Part shown: piece by piece, positions 48,301 through 63,116 of the stretch
Position numbering within the stretch: position 1 is the stretch's first letter
Layout of the letters: every line of letters starts with the position of its first letter
NCBI GenBank assembly: GCA_019155185.1
Contig: CM032808.1
Coordinates: 7,926,716-7,990,715 of the forward strand
Reading direction: 5' to 3'
Length of the DNA stretch: 64,000 bases
Origin: Beaufortia kweichowensis
Taxonomy: Eukaryota > Chordata > Actinopteri > Cypriniformes > Gastromyzontidae
Made by a program: the position numbers and the translations under genes
Notes under the pieces: model-generated
What the model was told of the DNA's origin: nothing
The model's input: the letters and a program-made list of their open reading frames with translations, nothing else
The model's database searches: none

Positions 48301-48585
48301 TGTAAGTTAATACATATTTTTCTGTAACCTTAGCTTTTGAATATGAAAATATATTACTTTTAAATGTTCTTTCCTTTATATTAGGTGGATGCTTATGGAT
48401 TCATTACAGAAGACCATCATAAATACTCCAACTATTACTTTGAAAAGTTAAAAACCCGTGTCATTTTCTATATTAATCACGACTATGGTCTGGAGATCAA
48501 GACCTGGAAAAAACTGCATGACTCTGGAATCGTTAGGCTTTACCAAGGACAGGAAAACTTAAACACAACAAAAGACATCCATTGA
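45342..48585 (+). CDS. st6galnac1: GalNAc alpha-2,6-sialyltransferase, ST6GALNAC1 type, tandem copy A
   Basis: Nine coding exons (45342-45430, 45653-45821, 45894-46056, 46489-46657, 46942-47080, 47352-47452, 47997-48080, 48202-48301, 48385-48585) join in frame to 404 residues. Residues ~7-25 form a type II Golgi membrane anchor. Sialylmotif L starts CIRCAVVGSGGILNNS. Motif S includes HWSMYRPTNGAFALFLALHT. Motif VS/III is INHDYGLE..TWKKLHDSGI. These enzymes add sialic acid to core GalNAc of mucin O-glycans (sialyl-Tn). HW..YRPT.GA, DFLRYIRNRF and FYINHD resemble ST6GALNAC1 more than ST6GALNAC2. The stem is much shorter than in the ~600-residue human enzyme. Exons 2-4 are nearly identical to copy B. 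AATAAA near 49133 may end the transcript. Confidence 0.92.
46729..46767. repeat. SINE-like tail fragment in copy A intron 4
   Basis: 'ACAGATGCTTTTATCCAAAA' followed by TGACTTACAAATGAG, the same fish SINE-type tail as at 8222 and 50488. Confidence 0.5.
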
Positions 48586-49484
48586 CAATCTTTGAAACAC
48601 TAATATGGGTAGATGGACAAAATTTGCTATGCCTTGAGACAAAATGCAACATATGTGAAATGCTGCTTGCGAAAGCAGGTTGTACTACCATCACACTGTT
48701 ATACTCAAATCCTTCTGTCATATGGTATCTGTTGTTTTATAAATTCTTTTTTGACAATTTCTTAAAAAGGAAGGTTGTTGTTGGTAAAGTTTGTGGTAAA
48801 TAATAATTTAATGTTTTGGTAACTAATCTTATTAAATTATCAAGATCAATAATTTGGTTTTATATATTTCTGTATTTTCTTGTTTGAAAAGCAAAACAGA
48901 TTATATTTCCTTACCTAAAATCTCAGACATTTACAAACACGATACACATTTATTAGCATTTATATTTTATATGTTTGATTTGCCTTTGGCAAAAAAACAT
49001 GCTACGTGTTCAACTGATAATAATGTATGTTATTCTAAAAATACATAAGATGAAAATTAAAAGTAGGTGTTTTGTGTAAGATATTTCACAATAATTTGTT
49101 ATTTAAAGAACAATTTATAAGTTGTATATAATAATAAAGCAGTTAATGTCAATGAACGGCTTAAAAAAGAAACTTTCAAAACTGTGACAACATGCCAGTG
49201 TACCAGTGAGAACATTTTATTCTCCTTAAATTAAAATTTAAATTAAGACGTCAGTGAGTCGTACAGAAACAAAGCTATTCAAACAAAACCCCACCTAACA
49301 AAACATTCATTGAATTAAAAGTGTGACAACTCTTCCACGTCTCTAATAATGTAGAAATAACCAAATGATATGATGACGCAATGAGTTTGTACAGGCATTC
49401 ACCTTAAAAAAAACTTTTGTTAAACAGAAAAGGGTGAACGCATATAATCTCTCTGATAGTGTGAGAGAAAGTTAGTCATGAACT
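48586..49484. other. Spacer between sialyltransferase copies A and B
   Basis: 3' UTR of copy A (AATAAA near 49133) and the promoter region of copy B. No ORF with family similarity and no clear repeat. Confidence 0.4.
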
Positions 49485-52757
<3,273 letters not shown>

Positions 52758-53623
52758 CCTCAATGTTCTTTTAGCAATCTTTGTGTTAGTCAAAGTGTAA
52801 TTGAGCATAACATTTTGTGTTACACATTTTTATTTGTTTAAAGCAGCAACTCTATTAGATACTTGTTTTCATATCCAATTAAAAACTACGGACTAAAATG
52901 AAATGCTGTCTGTATTGTATTGCTGATCTGTATTGCAAAGCACATTACTGTATTTCCCTTTATACAGTATCTGTCACCTGTAGACTTTCACTAATAAAAA
53001 GGAAAAGTGATGCATGCATTCATTATTCCTATAGGAGAGTCAGCTGGTATGATGTAAGCAATGCCAAAATCATGAGTCTGGGACTGCATAGAAGACCATT
53101 TGCTGTACCGACTGCTTTTATATTGGTTTTTTCTTTTATACAACTACATTGCTTTGTTTTGTGGCTAAAATATTGCACATTTATTCATTTAATCCATGCT
53201 GTATGTACTGTATGTAGATTGTATTTAACTGAAATTAAGAGTAGCTAGCAAGCTTGTTATCTTTATAGGGTGTTAAAAGACAGCGGTAGAGCAGACGATT
53301 TGTTTTTTTTAATTACATGACCATAGGTATTAAATAAAAATATTACATTTTCATAAGCTGTTTCATATACATGGCATCAAAATGGTTAAAATACAGCATG
53401 TAAAATTGAAATAACAAACTAGTTTCGACACGCCCCCGACGACGTCACAACTCCTGAATAATCAATAGTCCGAGCTTCACACTGGTAAACACGACTTGAT
53501 CATTGTTTTGCTTGGAACTCGTATTTACGATATTTCCGACTTGGATAGCACGTGGGGGCAGAACCGCTGCCTAATCAGACTGAAAGTTTTCAGGTGGGTT
53601 TGAGAGTTACCATTTCATTGACG
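52758..53623. other. Copy B 3' UTR and candidate promoter of copy C
   Basis: The stretch 53425-53460 is CpG-rich (CACGCCCCCGACGACGTCAC) and contains a CRE-like ACGTCA, so copy C may have had its own promoter. Nothing else recognised. Confidence 0.35.
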
Positions 53624-55413
53624 ATGTTGATCTCAAGGATTTTCTTGGCTTTGTTGACGCTTTCAACTTTGATTCTTCTGTTTCTTTTTGTCACATTTTA
53701 CAATGACATTTGTGCTTTAAACAAAAACACACGGTAAAATTCTGTATTATTTTTTTAATTAAGGATTGATATTTTTAATTAGTGGACATACAAAAATTTT
53801 CAAACCAAAATGTTAACGAATGGCATTTTTAAAATCTAAAATAACTGTGCTTCCCCTTTCTTCAGTCAGTATTTCTTGGTGTAAGTGCAATACTGTCAAC
53901 ATGCATAATTTATTTTTTCTAATTCAATTTTGTTCATCAAAGGTTGTACCTGTTATCGTTAGTTAATGCACAATGAACTGACATGAACAATTGTAATGGC
54001 ATACAGTTTAATAAATGCTGAAAACCATATTCCTCATTGTTAGTTCATGTTATGTAATTTATTTACTCAGGTTAACAAATCCAACCCTATTGTAAAGCAT
54101 GTTTTTAATGTGTTTTAGAAATGCACAACATCCTTGCGGAATTCCTCTAATCCAGAATTTAAGACGAAGTTTATTCCAAATAATCAGCTGTTTTTACAAA
54201 GTGATAATCTTAATGTTAGTGAGTGGAACAGGCTTCATCACTTCAGCAAACCCTTATAATCAGCAAAATATAGATGTATGTCATACTGTGGCACCAAAAC
54301 CGTGACATATTTCCTCCTTTCTTAGCCATAAAAGCATTTGTTGACACCATCCCTAAACTTAAATCCACCCAATTATTGCAAGTACCCAAAGAAGCAGAGG
54401 ATGCCTGTATTCGCAGTGCTGTTGTTGGGACAGGAGGCATTCTCAATGGCTCCAGACTAGGAACAGAGATTGACTCCAATCATTATGTGTTCAGGTCCAA
54501 TATTTAAGTCACAATTTCTTAGAAGAAATATTTTGATTCCATAATATTATGATTTTAAAGCCATTTAATCATTATTTTTTTGTTAGGATGAATGCAGCTA
54601 TTATAGCAGGGCATGAGGAGGATGTTGGAAAAAGGACATCAGTTTATGTGCACACAGCACATTCATTAATCAACTCCCTCATATTAAACAAAAAGAGAGG
54701 TTACAAGAAGATTCCTACTGACCAGGTGGGCCAACGCATGACTGTTAATACATTTCTCCAATACAACACAGTACATTTCTCTTAGATTTTAAGATGTTCT
54801 TGATTGTTTTTTCTTTTTTGTCAAAGGACATTAAATATGTTTTAATCCCAGAGGGTCCAAGAGACTACAACTTTCTGGATTCCCTAATGAAAAACAGAAA
54901 AATACCATCAGGAGCATATCGCGGACGAACGTAAGCCATTCTAATAATAATGATTCTCAATGTGTTGTTATAAACTAAAATCAGAATGAGTAAGTTTGTT
55001 GTTGATGATTGAACACACAATACTATCAAGTTCAAAATACTGTACCTATATTCTAAAGCCGAAGTTGTTAAATCACTGAGACTATCTATACAGATCTGCT
55101 TTGTGGTTTTAATTTGTCTGATGTATAATGAATGACTTTATATTGTGATGTAGAACTTGTGTTTTGAAGACATAAATATTAAGCAAACTACACGAATATG
55201 AATACAGATTTGAATACAGATTTGGACAGATTTGGACCTAAATGCATACATGCATAACTTGTACATAATATTTTTAACATTAAATCGAATACAACAAGTT
55301 AAAAATATGTTGTATGATTTTATTGTAGGCCAAGGAGTTATTACAGCGGGCATTTCAATGAAAGCTCCTACTATGTCCTACACCCAGACTTCCTCAGATA
55401 TGTGCGGAACAGG
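53624..55413 (+). pseudogene. Third ST6GALNAC1-type copy C, C-terminally incomplete
   Basis: Recognisable exons are 53624-53733 (membrane anchor), 54119-~54275, 54334-54495, 54588-54724, 54827-54931 and 55329-55413. Motif L (CIRSAVVGTGGILNGSRLG) and LHPDFLRY are conserved. Damage: the counterpart of exon 3 runs into an in-frame TAA (...HHFSKPL*) where A and B read HFNNPFGFMEYKYD. The stem exon 2 is missing or reduced to a possible 13-base exon near 53866. The last two exons, carrying the rest of motif S plus III and VS (catalytic His/Glu region), are not found before caskin2. A strong internal donor (GTTA|gtgagt, 54218) could skip the stop while keeping phase. Even so, the protein would lack its C-terminus, so it is probably inactive. 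Confidence 0.75.
55238..55316. repeat. 79-bp segment identical to 59793-59871
   Basis: Both copies run from CTAAATGCATACATGC to AAAAATATGTTGTATG with no mismatch that I can see, in the same orientation. This copy ends 12 bases before the last recognisable exon of sialyltransferase copy C. Confidence 0.9.
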
Positions 55414-56099
55414 TATAGGTCAAAACCACACGCACTACAATGTAGCCTACATATAGTTATTGTCTATTAAGGGGTGGTTGTATCTGAGATTCTGAATTCT
55501 GTTACGTAGGGATTAGGGTTTCGTACATAAACTTCTTTAAAACACCTTATCTATTAGACTAAAATTAAGAGTATGAAAGGATGTTATTCCACAATGAGAA
55601 AGTCCATTTTGAAACGTGTTGCAAGTTTGGACTGTGAAATGTTTTACGTTTAAATTTCGTTTTTGTATTTGTATACTTAAATAAATAAAGAAATTAATAT
55701 TACCAAAGTGAATCAAGTTAGAAGTTTTCATCCATCATATTATCCGACTCTAGAGGAGCGTGTCGGACGTCATCAACCCTCGGGTCATTTGCAGCGTGTG
55801 GTCACTAGATGTCGCACTTACATTTAGAAAACCTGTGCCAGATGTTTAGTCGTGAGAACATAGAAATGAAACTCACTTTCACGTAATGCACTAGAAAAAT
55901 TTTGTCAGGTTGTCAGAATGACCACTTAACCGGTGATAAACGATACAACTATATCTATAGATACGTCTATATTTTAAAATATTTATATATTTGTCTACAA
56001 ATGAATGAAACTGCTTGAATTGAACAATTTATACTGTATTATATTCTGCATTTTGTTATTGCCCGAGAATTACAGGATATTTTAGAAGAATTCATAGCG
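55414..56099. other. Spacer between copy C and caskin2
   Basis: Searched for the missing sialyltransferase exons (YRPTNGA, FYINHD) without success. It contains a partial CTCF-like TCACTAGATGTCGCA near 55804. No gene seen. Confidence 0.45.
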
Positions 56100-56310
56100 C
56101 ACCTTGCAGGAAGAGAGCAGCAGCAGACAGGCGCGTGACAGACGGGCGCGCTCACGCAACTGACACTAGTGTTGTGTCGAGCACGTTCCCAAGTATGGCA
56201 TTTAGCTTTTGCGCTTGCTCGAGCGGGAATAGAGATTACAAACAGGCTTATACTTATATCTTACTGTTTTTGAAGTCTCTGGATGTCGCTCGTGACTCGA
56301 GTTTATACCG
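56100..56310 (+). promoter_or_regulatory. caskin2 promoter and non-coding first exon
   Basis: CpG-dense sequence (GGCGCGTGACAGACGGGCGC) in AT-rich surroundings. It ends in a donor (TATACCG|gtgagt) at 56310 that would splice to an acceptor at 56856. Confidence 0.55.
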
Positions 56311-56869
56311 GTGAGTTATAAATCGCTTATAAAATCGCGGACAGGTAACCGGTCAGGAAAGTTGTGTTGAATTGTTTTCGGCGTCATTGGTTCGGGGTTA
56401 CTGTCCATGACAACAAGTTGTTCCGCAGTTGATCAAATGTCGCAGGTTATAAGTGATTTGTTGTCTGAAACCAGTGAGAGACTAATATAATGCTAATGCC
56501 ATTTATTGATTTATATATTTATTTATTATATTTTCAAGACGTTATCTACCTCTTTTTGATATTTGCCAATAGTATAAACATGTCAGATATGTTGGAAATA
56601 TGTAATAATAGGGGAAAGTTATATACAAATGTCAGCTTGATAGTTGTATGTAAGAAATGTTGCTCCTGAAGCTTTAAACAGACAACATTTCAGTAGGAAA
56701 AATATTTCAGTGCTATTCAACTTATATACTGTAAAACATCTGTAAGACATAAGCAATACAGTGTGATTAAAGGCCAATGTATTCACTTTTGTCTTGAGAT
56801 GTATTATTAGTCTGATAACAGATGTGTTTAATATAGCTTGTCCATTTTCCCCCTAGGTTTCCTTTGTGA

Positions 56870-56935
56870 TGTGTGTTATGAAGATGGCTTACACGCAAAA
56901 ACAATCATCTACTTTATGTAAAATAAGTCCATAAG
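56870..56935 (+). other. Upstream ORF in caskin2 5' UTR
   Basis: The presumed 5' UTR exon (from 56857) contains a 21-codon frame starting MCVMKMAYTQ and ending TAA, about 145 bases before the caskin2 start codon. Confidence 0.4.
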
Positions 56936-57079
56936 TCTGAAAAAAACAAACTCCCCTTCTTGGAAAGAAGAATGAAAACAATGTTTCTGAAAAGAATATG
57001 GTAAACCAAAGGCTGAATCCAACGTTTTGGATCATGACATTGTGAATCCAGATTGTAACACTTTTGCTGGACAAGAGCC

Positions 57080-57173
57080 ATGGGCAAAGAGCAAGACCTT
57101 CTTCTGGCTGTGAAGAATGGAGACCTACCCTTAGCTCACAAACTCCTGGCCAAGATCAAGACCAACCGAAACA
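57080..57173 (+). CDS. caskin2: CASK-interacting protein 2, first coding exon (rest lies outside the window)
   Basis: The exon encodes 31 residues (MGKEQDLLLAVKNGDLPLAH, KLLAKIKTNRN) and ends at a donor (AACA|gtgagt). Caskin proteins begin MG(R/K)EQ(D/E)L..AVK, the first ankyrin-repeat helix. 'QDL.LAVKNGD' and 'AK.K' fit CASKIN2 better than CASKIN1. Caskins are scaffolds with ankyrin repeats, SH3 and SAM domains; CASKIN1 binds CASK at synapses. The next exon (expected ..LLGSTKRLNVNYQ) is not found up to 64000, so the first coding intron exceeds 6.8 kb. Human CASKIN2 is also at 17q25.1, consistent with neighbours mxra7 and st6galnac1. Confidence 0.8.
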
Positions 57174-57446
57174 GTGAGTAAATTTTGTGTTGGTTTAGGA
57201 TTTTTTTTTATATTTACATTTACCTTGTTGGTCAGTTTAGATTCTGTTCAAATCTCTTGTACATTATACAAAAAGTAATTAACCTTAGTTAGCTTTATGT
57301 TTTAGTATTTTAAGTATATATTAAATCATTTCAATTTGCTTTAATTTAATCTATAATTTATCAAAACCCATTGTCTCATTATGTGTAAAATTAATTTCTA
57401 AGCACATAAACCTCATTTGCTTTGTGTGACTGTGCATTGTAGTTGT

Positions 57447-57599
57447 TTAAAGGGATAGTTTACCCAAAAATTAAAATTCTTTTATTATTTACTCACCCTT
57501 ATGTCATGTCAAACCTGTATGACTTTCTTGATTCACCAGAATACAGAAGAAGATATAAGAAGACATAATTTTTATTTTTTTGGTGAACTATCCCTTTAA
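57447..57599. mobile_element. TTAA MITE with near-perfect inverted ends
   Basis: TTAA-AGGGATAGTTTACCC at the left and TTGGTGAACTATCCCT-TTAA at the right. The 153-bp element has the clearest TTAA flanks of the four relatives in the window. Confidence 0.85.
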
Positions 57600-59792
57600 A
57601 ATCAGTTATATCAATCAACAAAAGTGGCAATTACATTGACTTTTTCAACAGTGTTACAACATTTGCAACCAAACTTAACATAAAATCACCATCTGCATTA
57701 ATTGACCATTCCAGTCAAGTGTGCAAAAAACAACTTTTTATAAACACTGTTATGTTAATAGGGTGTGTTAACACACTGGAACATTTAGAGTGCTAAGCTG
57801 AATCTGATGCTTGTTTGGCAGTTAAAATAAAATGGTCTGCTGCTCACTGGACAAAGAGGTCAAGGGTCAATTATACTGACCATTTTTGCGCATTGCACAT
57901 GGAGAGGATTGTTCTTAGCACTAGTAAACCTTCCTCAAGCAGATGGAAATTGTACTGACTAAAGGCCAGATATAGTCAGTTCAATTAATCAACACTGCAT
58001 TAATGATACAAAATACAATAATGTTCTGCTTGTGAAATCGTGTTTATATCGTGTAGACATCATGCTATTGATTTTGTATGTTCTTTGTCATATTGTCCGT
58101 TTTGATCTTATACAGTTTGTGTTTTCGAAGTGGAGACCTACTGTATAGTCTCATATAAATACTTTTTATCATTTTTATCAGTTTATAATGTAGGATATTT
58201 ATTACCTTAGGTATATTTAGATTGGGACCGGAAAACTTTTTAAAACCCAAAACTTTTAATAGCCAATTCATTTCAGTTGCATTCAGTCTGGTTGGAATGC
58301 ATTGTTTTGATTCTGATATGTCAGCTGTATCGGTACATTGACATTTAACAACCAAAACCTGTATGTGCTCATCCCTCCCCCACCCATTCTGTTACAAATC
58401 AGGGATAACCCATATGGCAAACTCACAGATTAACTTTACAGAGAATTGGATTTCAGCACACAGTTCAGTCTACCTTAACAATGTCACTGAGCCATTGTAG
58501 TTGATCTTTTTCTTTTGTAACTGCTTCCTTGTCCTCTCGTTGTCTGGAATGTAGTAGCCTTGTAAATTACTAGGTTAAAGATATCATCTGTACAACACAA
58601 GGGATGGCTTGAAGCCAATCAGATCTTAATATAAAGTATTGCATAAAGACTGAATGTTTTACACAACAATATACAGGCTTTTGTACTTATGACAGATGGA
58701 CCAGGCTACTCAGGACTGTTTTGGAATCTGCTGAATGAGTTAATCCATCAGCGATGTTGTCAGTCATAGTCCGATCTAGTATTAACCGTGTAAGACAGCA
58801 GTACTTTAAACTAAGCAGATGGCCTTGTTTAAATATTCATCAAAACTGAAGATTATTAAAAAATGGACAGCATTATCTGAGAACATGCATACATTTTCTA
58901 TTTTTGGCCTAATTAGCTTACAGAACACAGAGCAACTGTAGAATATATAAACATATGCAGCCTGTGAGACCACATGCATCTGAGATCTAGATCCTCACTG
59001 GATATAACTGCATATAAATTAGCATGCTTTTTTTAATAGAAAAAATACATTTGGGATGAAAAGTTATTGTCATAGCTGTAATACATATGGGCATTATGAC
59101 TAATTTAATTACTTCACCTTTCAGCTTTGACCTTCCTTTCTTTCTCTGCGTCATTTCTAGTTTCAGCATCTCAGTTGATAGTGAACCTCTACAAACAATT
59201 ACATCCTCATTGTTTTCTTATCTAATACTGTTCGTAGTGCATTGTATCTTGATGTTACAAGAATTACTAAGAAAGCAGCACTTTGAATAATAATACTACA
59301 TTATTGCAGATACAATATTTTACCTGTAAATGGTAATAGTTTTCAAAATTACTGTAAATGGTGATATAGTTTTCAAAATTAAAAACATTTAAAAAAAATT
59401 AATGGAATGCAAAGATGATTCATTAAATACCAATTTAGCATTAACGTGATATGAACTTGCTGCTCGTCTCTGCAGGCTCACCAAGGTGATTTTAAACATT
59501 ACTTGCCTTGACTGGTTCTCGACAAGTTTGTTTACAGTCATCAGCTGAACAGCAACCTTTTAAACACCGATGATAAAACCAGACGATACAACAGATATGA
59601 ACTCTGTCTGAACTCAAAGTCCCACGTCTGCTTTCATTTTTCATGATTTAATCTTTCCCTAGAAGTGAGGAACTCTAATCTGCCAGTTAAAGTTTATCTT
59701 AAATACCTTTCTAACTTTCGTCTTTGTGATTGGCTAAAGATTTTTAATTTTGAGAAGAAACAAGAAAAAAAGTTGTAGAGAAAGACTAAAAT

Positions 59793-59871
59793 CTAAATGC
59801 ATACATGCATAACTTGTACATAATATTTTTAACATTAAATCGAATACAACAAGTTAAAAATATGTTGTATG
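59793..59871. repeat. 79-bp segment identical to 55238-55316
   Basis: Perfect match over 79 bases. Directly followed, after about 11 bases, by sequence matching 63022-63116, so the site is a junction of two different copied pieces. Confidence 0.9.
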
Positions 59872-59882
59872 TTGTAAAAAGA

Positions 59883-59999
59883 TTTTGGGTTAAATGTCCC
59901 TTTAGGGTGGTAGCTACTTTACATGCCTGCTATTGCACACAAAAAGTCACAGTTTGCAGAAAACAATGAATTTTTTCCTTCTTGATTTTGATCCAGAAG
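59883..59999. repeat. Duplicated MITE end plus flank, copy 1
   Basis: It reads TTTTGGGTTAAATGTCCCTT then 'AGGGTGGTAGCT', 'ATGCCTGCTATTGCACACAA', AAAGTCACAGTTT and TTTTGATCCAGAAG. The same blocks occur in the same order at 63022-63116. Confidence 0.8.
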
Positions 60000-62756
60000 T
60001 ATAGAATGTATAGTTAGTTATTGTGAATATTGTGAATGAATATTGATGACTTTAATAAAGTGTAGTTGCATGTTTAAATTCAATTTTTGCTTAAGTGAAA
60101 GTGTTTATTTACAGTATTATTGTGCTTTAATTGTCGTTTATCTGAATCCGTTTTTCTAGTTCTTTGTAAGCAGATCTATGCAAAGGCCATGGGTTTGTTT
60201 AATAGGGAATGCACATACTATATACAAAATGTATAGCTTGAATCTTTTGTGTTTGCAAATAATTTTGTTTACATCTACTGAGTAGATTGAGTTCATAACT
60301 TCTTATTTTTTTAACACTGACTTATTTAGCTGCTAAGATCACGTGATGTGCGTTACATAACCACTCTTTCATCTCAGCTCATACACCTTGACAAATTTCC
60401 ATTTGTTTTGTTCGGTGAAGCTTTCATCTTGTGGAAAAACATTCAGAGTTGTTTAAGAACTGAACCGAGATCCAATGTTTTTGAAAGGTATTACAGTAAA
60501 ACCTTTTCCTGTTTTTGTTATGGTAATTCTTTTGAGCAAGTTGTCACAAAGGCTCATGGGTAGCGGTAATGTGACTGCTGGGTCTCATACGCCGCATGTA
60601 AGAATTCTGAAACCCATGTGGGTTAACAGGTAGTCAGGTTGTCTGTATGCTGATCCTACTTCAGAATGATGATCCTCAACCACCAGCAAAGATGATAAAA
60701 GTTAGCCCTTTTTAATGCTAAAATCAGACCCTTTGAATATATTTTGAATACAAAATGTTTAGCCTTACTTTTAATATTAGGCATTGTTTGGTAAAATAAA
60801 ATGACATACACTCTACACTTACTGTTATTAGAAATGAAGCTTAATAACTAGTTACTGGAACACATTGATGTAGGTCATTAAACTTTATTGCCCCAAATTG
60901 ATTCTGGCAAGCCAAACTAAGTCAGTAGTAGACCATCTAATTAAAGGCATCAACTAATCTTTTGAAAGCTTTATCTCTAACACCTGCTTGTGTTCTTGTA
61001 AATTCCTAAAAAAGTTTTAGTGTTCAGTAGTTTTAATAGTTTTTTGTCTTTTGCTTAAGGGCCCACAGGTGATGGGAGGAGAATCAAACCTAACTCTGTT
61101 GCTGGCTCTTTGGTGTTTTGGGAATGAACCTTAATCGTGCACTGTACAATTTTTTTAGCTGGTCTTAATGTTTGAGTACAATCAATTTAGATTTATTTAT
61201 TTCAACTGCTTTTACATTATTAAAACTCACCACTGGCCAAAATTTAAAAGAGTAAGTTGAAATGACTTGTAAAGTCATGTTGACTGTACTTTAAAACTTA
61301 AGGCAGCAAAGAATTTTTACATTATGATTAGCTTCTTTAATTGTTTTTCCAGACTCACTATGGTGTGTTGATCATCCCAATTCAATGTTGTTACTTTTAC
61401 TAGGCATTTCTCAGTAACATTTCTAATATGTACTAAACCTATGTTACTGCTCAGTGGGGAAAAGTGTTAACAACTTGAAAAGTAGAAGTTATAGAACTAC
61501 ACGGTTTTGAAATAATGCATATTATAGTATTATTTTAGTTGGTTTTAACCCAAAGATTATATGCACCAAACATAACCAAAGTCACATTAACCAAACAATT
61601 ATACTTTTATAGTCACATTTATAAAAAAAAATCACATTTTCTCCTTGATCTGATTGGGACTGCACTTTGATAACACTAGAAATATTGCAGTAACTGGTGG
61701 ATGTTTTTTGAATCTATACGTTTCTTGGCTTGGCAATGAACTTTATATTGTTGTGTTTGCTGCTAAGCATCATACACAAGTCTAAGGAATATCTAAGCAT
61801 TTACACCTGACTAATTTAATTTTGTTTGCTTGATAAAAGCATGGGAACTTGGAAGGCATGTAAATAGTTATTATGAATTACTTGGAGGTTTGGTTATGGT
61901 TCAATGTGAATCAATCAAATTAATTGAGTAAATCCACCCTATTAGTGTAAATACAGTTGGATTTTCAAAGGCTTTTCTTGACTTCACAAGAAGATAAAAT
62001 GCATGGAAACATGTTTTTAACCATCAAAAACGGCTGATGACAATGAAAGGTTTGATACTAGGTTTCCTTCAAGTTGATTCATTATATGAATTGTGTGTGG
62101 GTTTAAGGAGTGGTTGAACGCTGTGTGGTTACTGTGGCTCATTTCATTCGAGAGATGCCCACATTAAAAGCAGCTCGTCCATTTGACGAGAAAAGACCAC
62201 TGTTGACAGTCACAAAGCGAGTTTGTGTTTGTGCGCACGCTTTTGTATGGATGCTGTGAGCGAGGGTGGGAGAGAGGGGGACAGACAGAAGTTGAGTGAT
62301 CGGGTGGGTAAACCATGTCTGGAATGTTGTTTCATGTTGTAACTCGACCTCCTCTCGAAAGGCCAACTACTTGCATTTTAAAAGGCTTTTTCTTCTAGGC
62401 GATATGTAATGTCCATACTATACTGTACTGTAGCTCTGTTGGCGTGTGCCTGCTGGTCATATCATGTAGTAGTTGGTGAGTCAACTCTGTTGGAGGTCAA
62501 CAGGGGCTGTGATGAGGACCTGCCTGGATTGTATTAAGAGATAGACAGACAGTGTCTGCACAGATCTTTAGTACTATCCCTTTAAATTACAACATTTCAC
62601 TTATGTTACATTTAAAGCATTTTATGGCACAGCCTTTCAGTCATGGTCGAAGATGTATGAGGTAAAGAATAAGATGCACTGAATGACTTGTATGTCTTAA
62701 AGTCTTTTTTTCCGTCAATGAGGTGTGCGAGTTTATCAGCAGCAATAATTTAAATT

Positions 62757-63041
62757 TTACCCAAAAATTTAAATTATTTTATGATTTGCTCACCCTTATG
62801 TTATTCCAAATCTGTCTGACTTTCTTTCTTCTGCAGGACACAAAAAAGATGTTTTGAAGAATGTTGGTAACCAAACAGCACTGGCCCCCATTGACATCCA
62901 TTGTATGGATACAAAACCACTGAGACACTTCTCAAAATATCTTCTTTTGTGTTACACAGAGGAAAGAGCCGTATACAGGTTTGAACAACATGAGGTTGAA
63001 TAAATGACAGAATTGTTTATTTTGGGTTAAATGTCCCTTTA
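62757..63041. mobile_element. Diverged TTAA-family MITE
   Basis: The left end is TTTTACCCAAAAATTTAAA. The interior includes 'TGCTCACCCTTATGTTATTC', 'AATGTTGGTAACCAAACAGC' and 'CCCCATTGACATCCATTG'. The right end is TTTTGGGTTAAATGTCCCTT, an inverted match of the family terminus. Confidence 0.7.
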
Positions 63042-63116
63042 GGGTGGTAGCTGCCATACTTTAGATGCCTGCTATTGCACACAAAAAGTCACAGTTTTTT
63101 TATTTTGATCCAGAAG
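63022..63116. repeat. Duplicated MITE end plus flank, copy 2
   Basis: Matches 59883-59999, including non-element flank ('GGTGGTAGCT', 'GCCTGCTATTGCACACAAAA'). The duplication therefore post-dates insertion of the MITE here. Confidence 0.8.
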
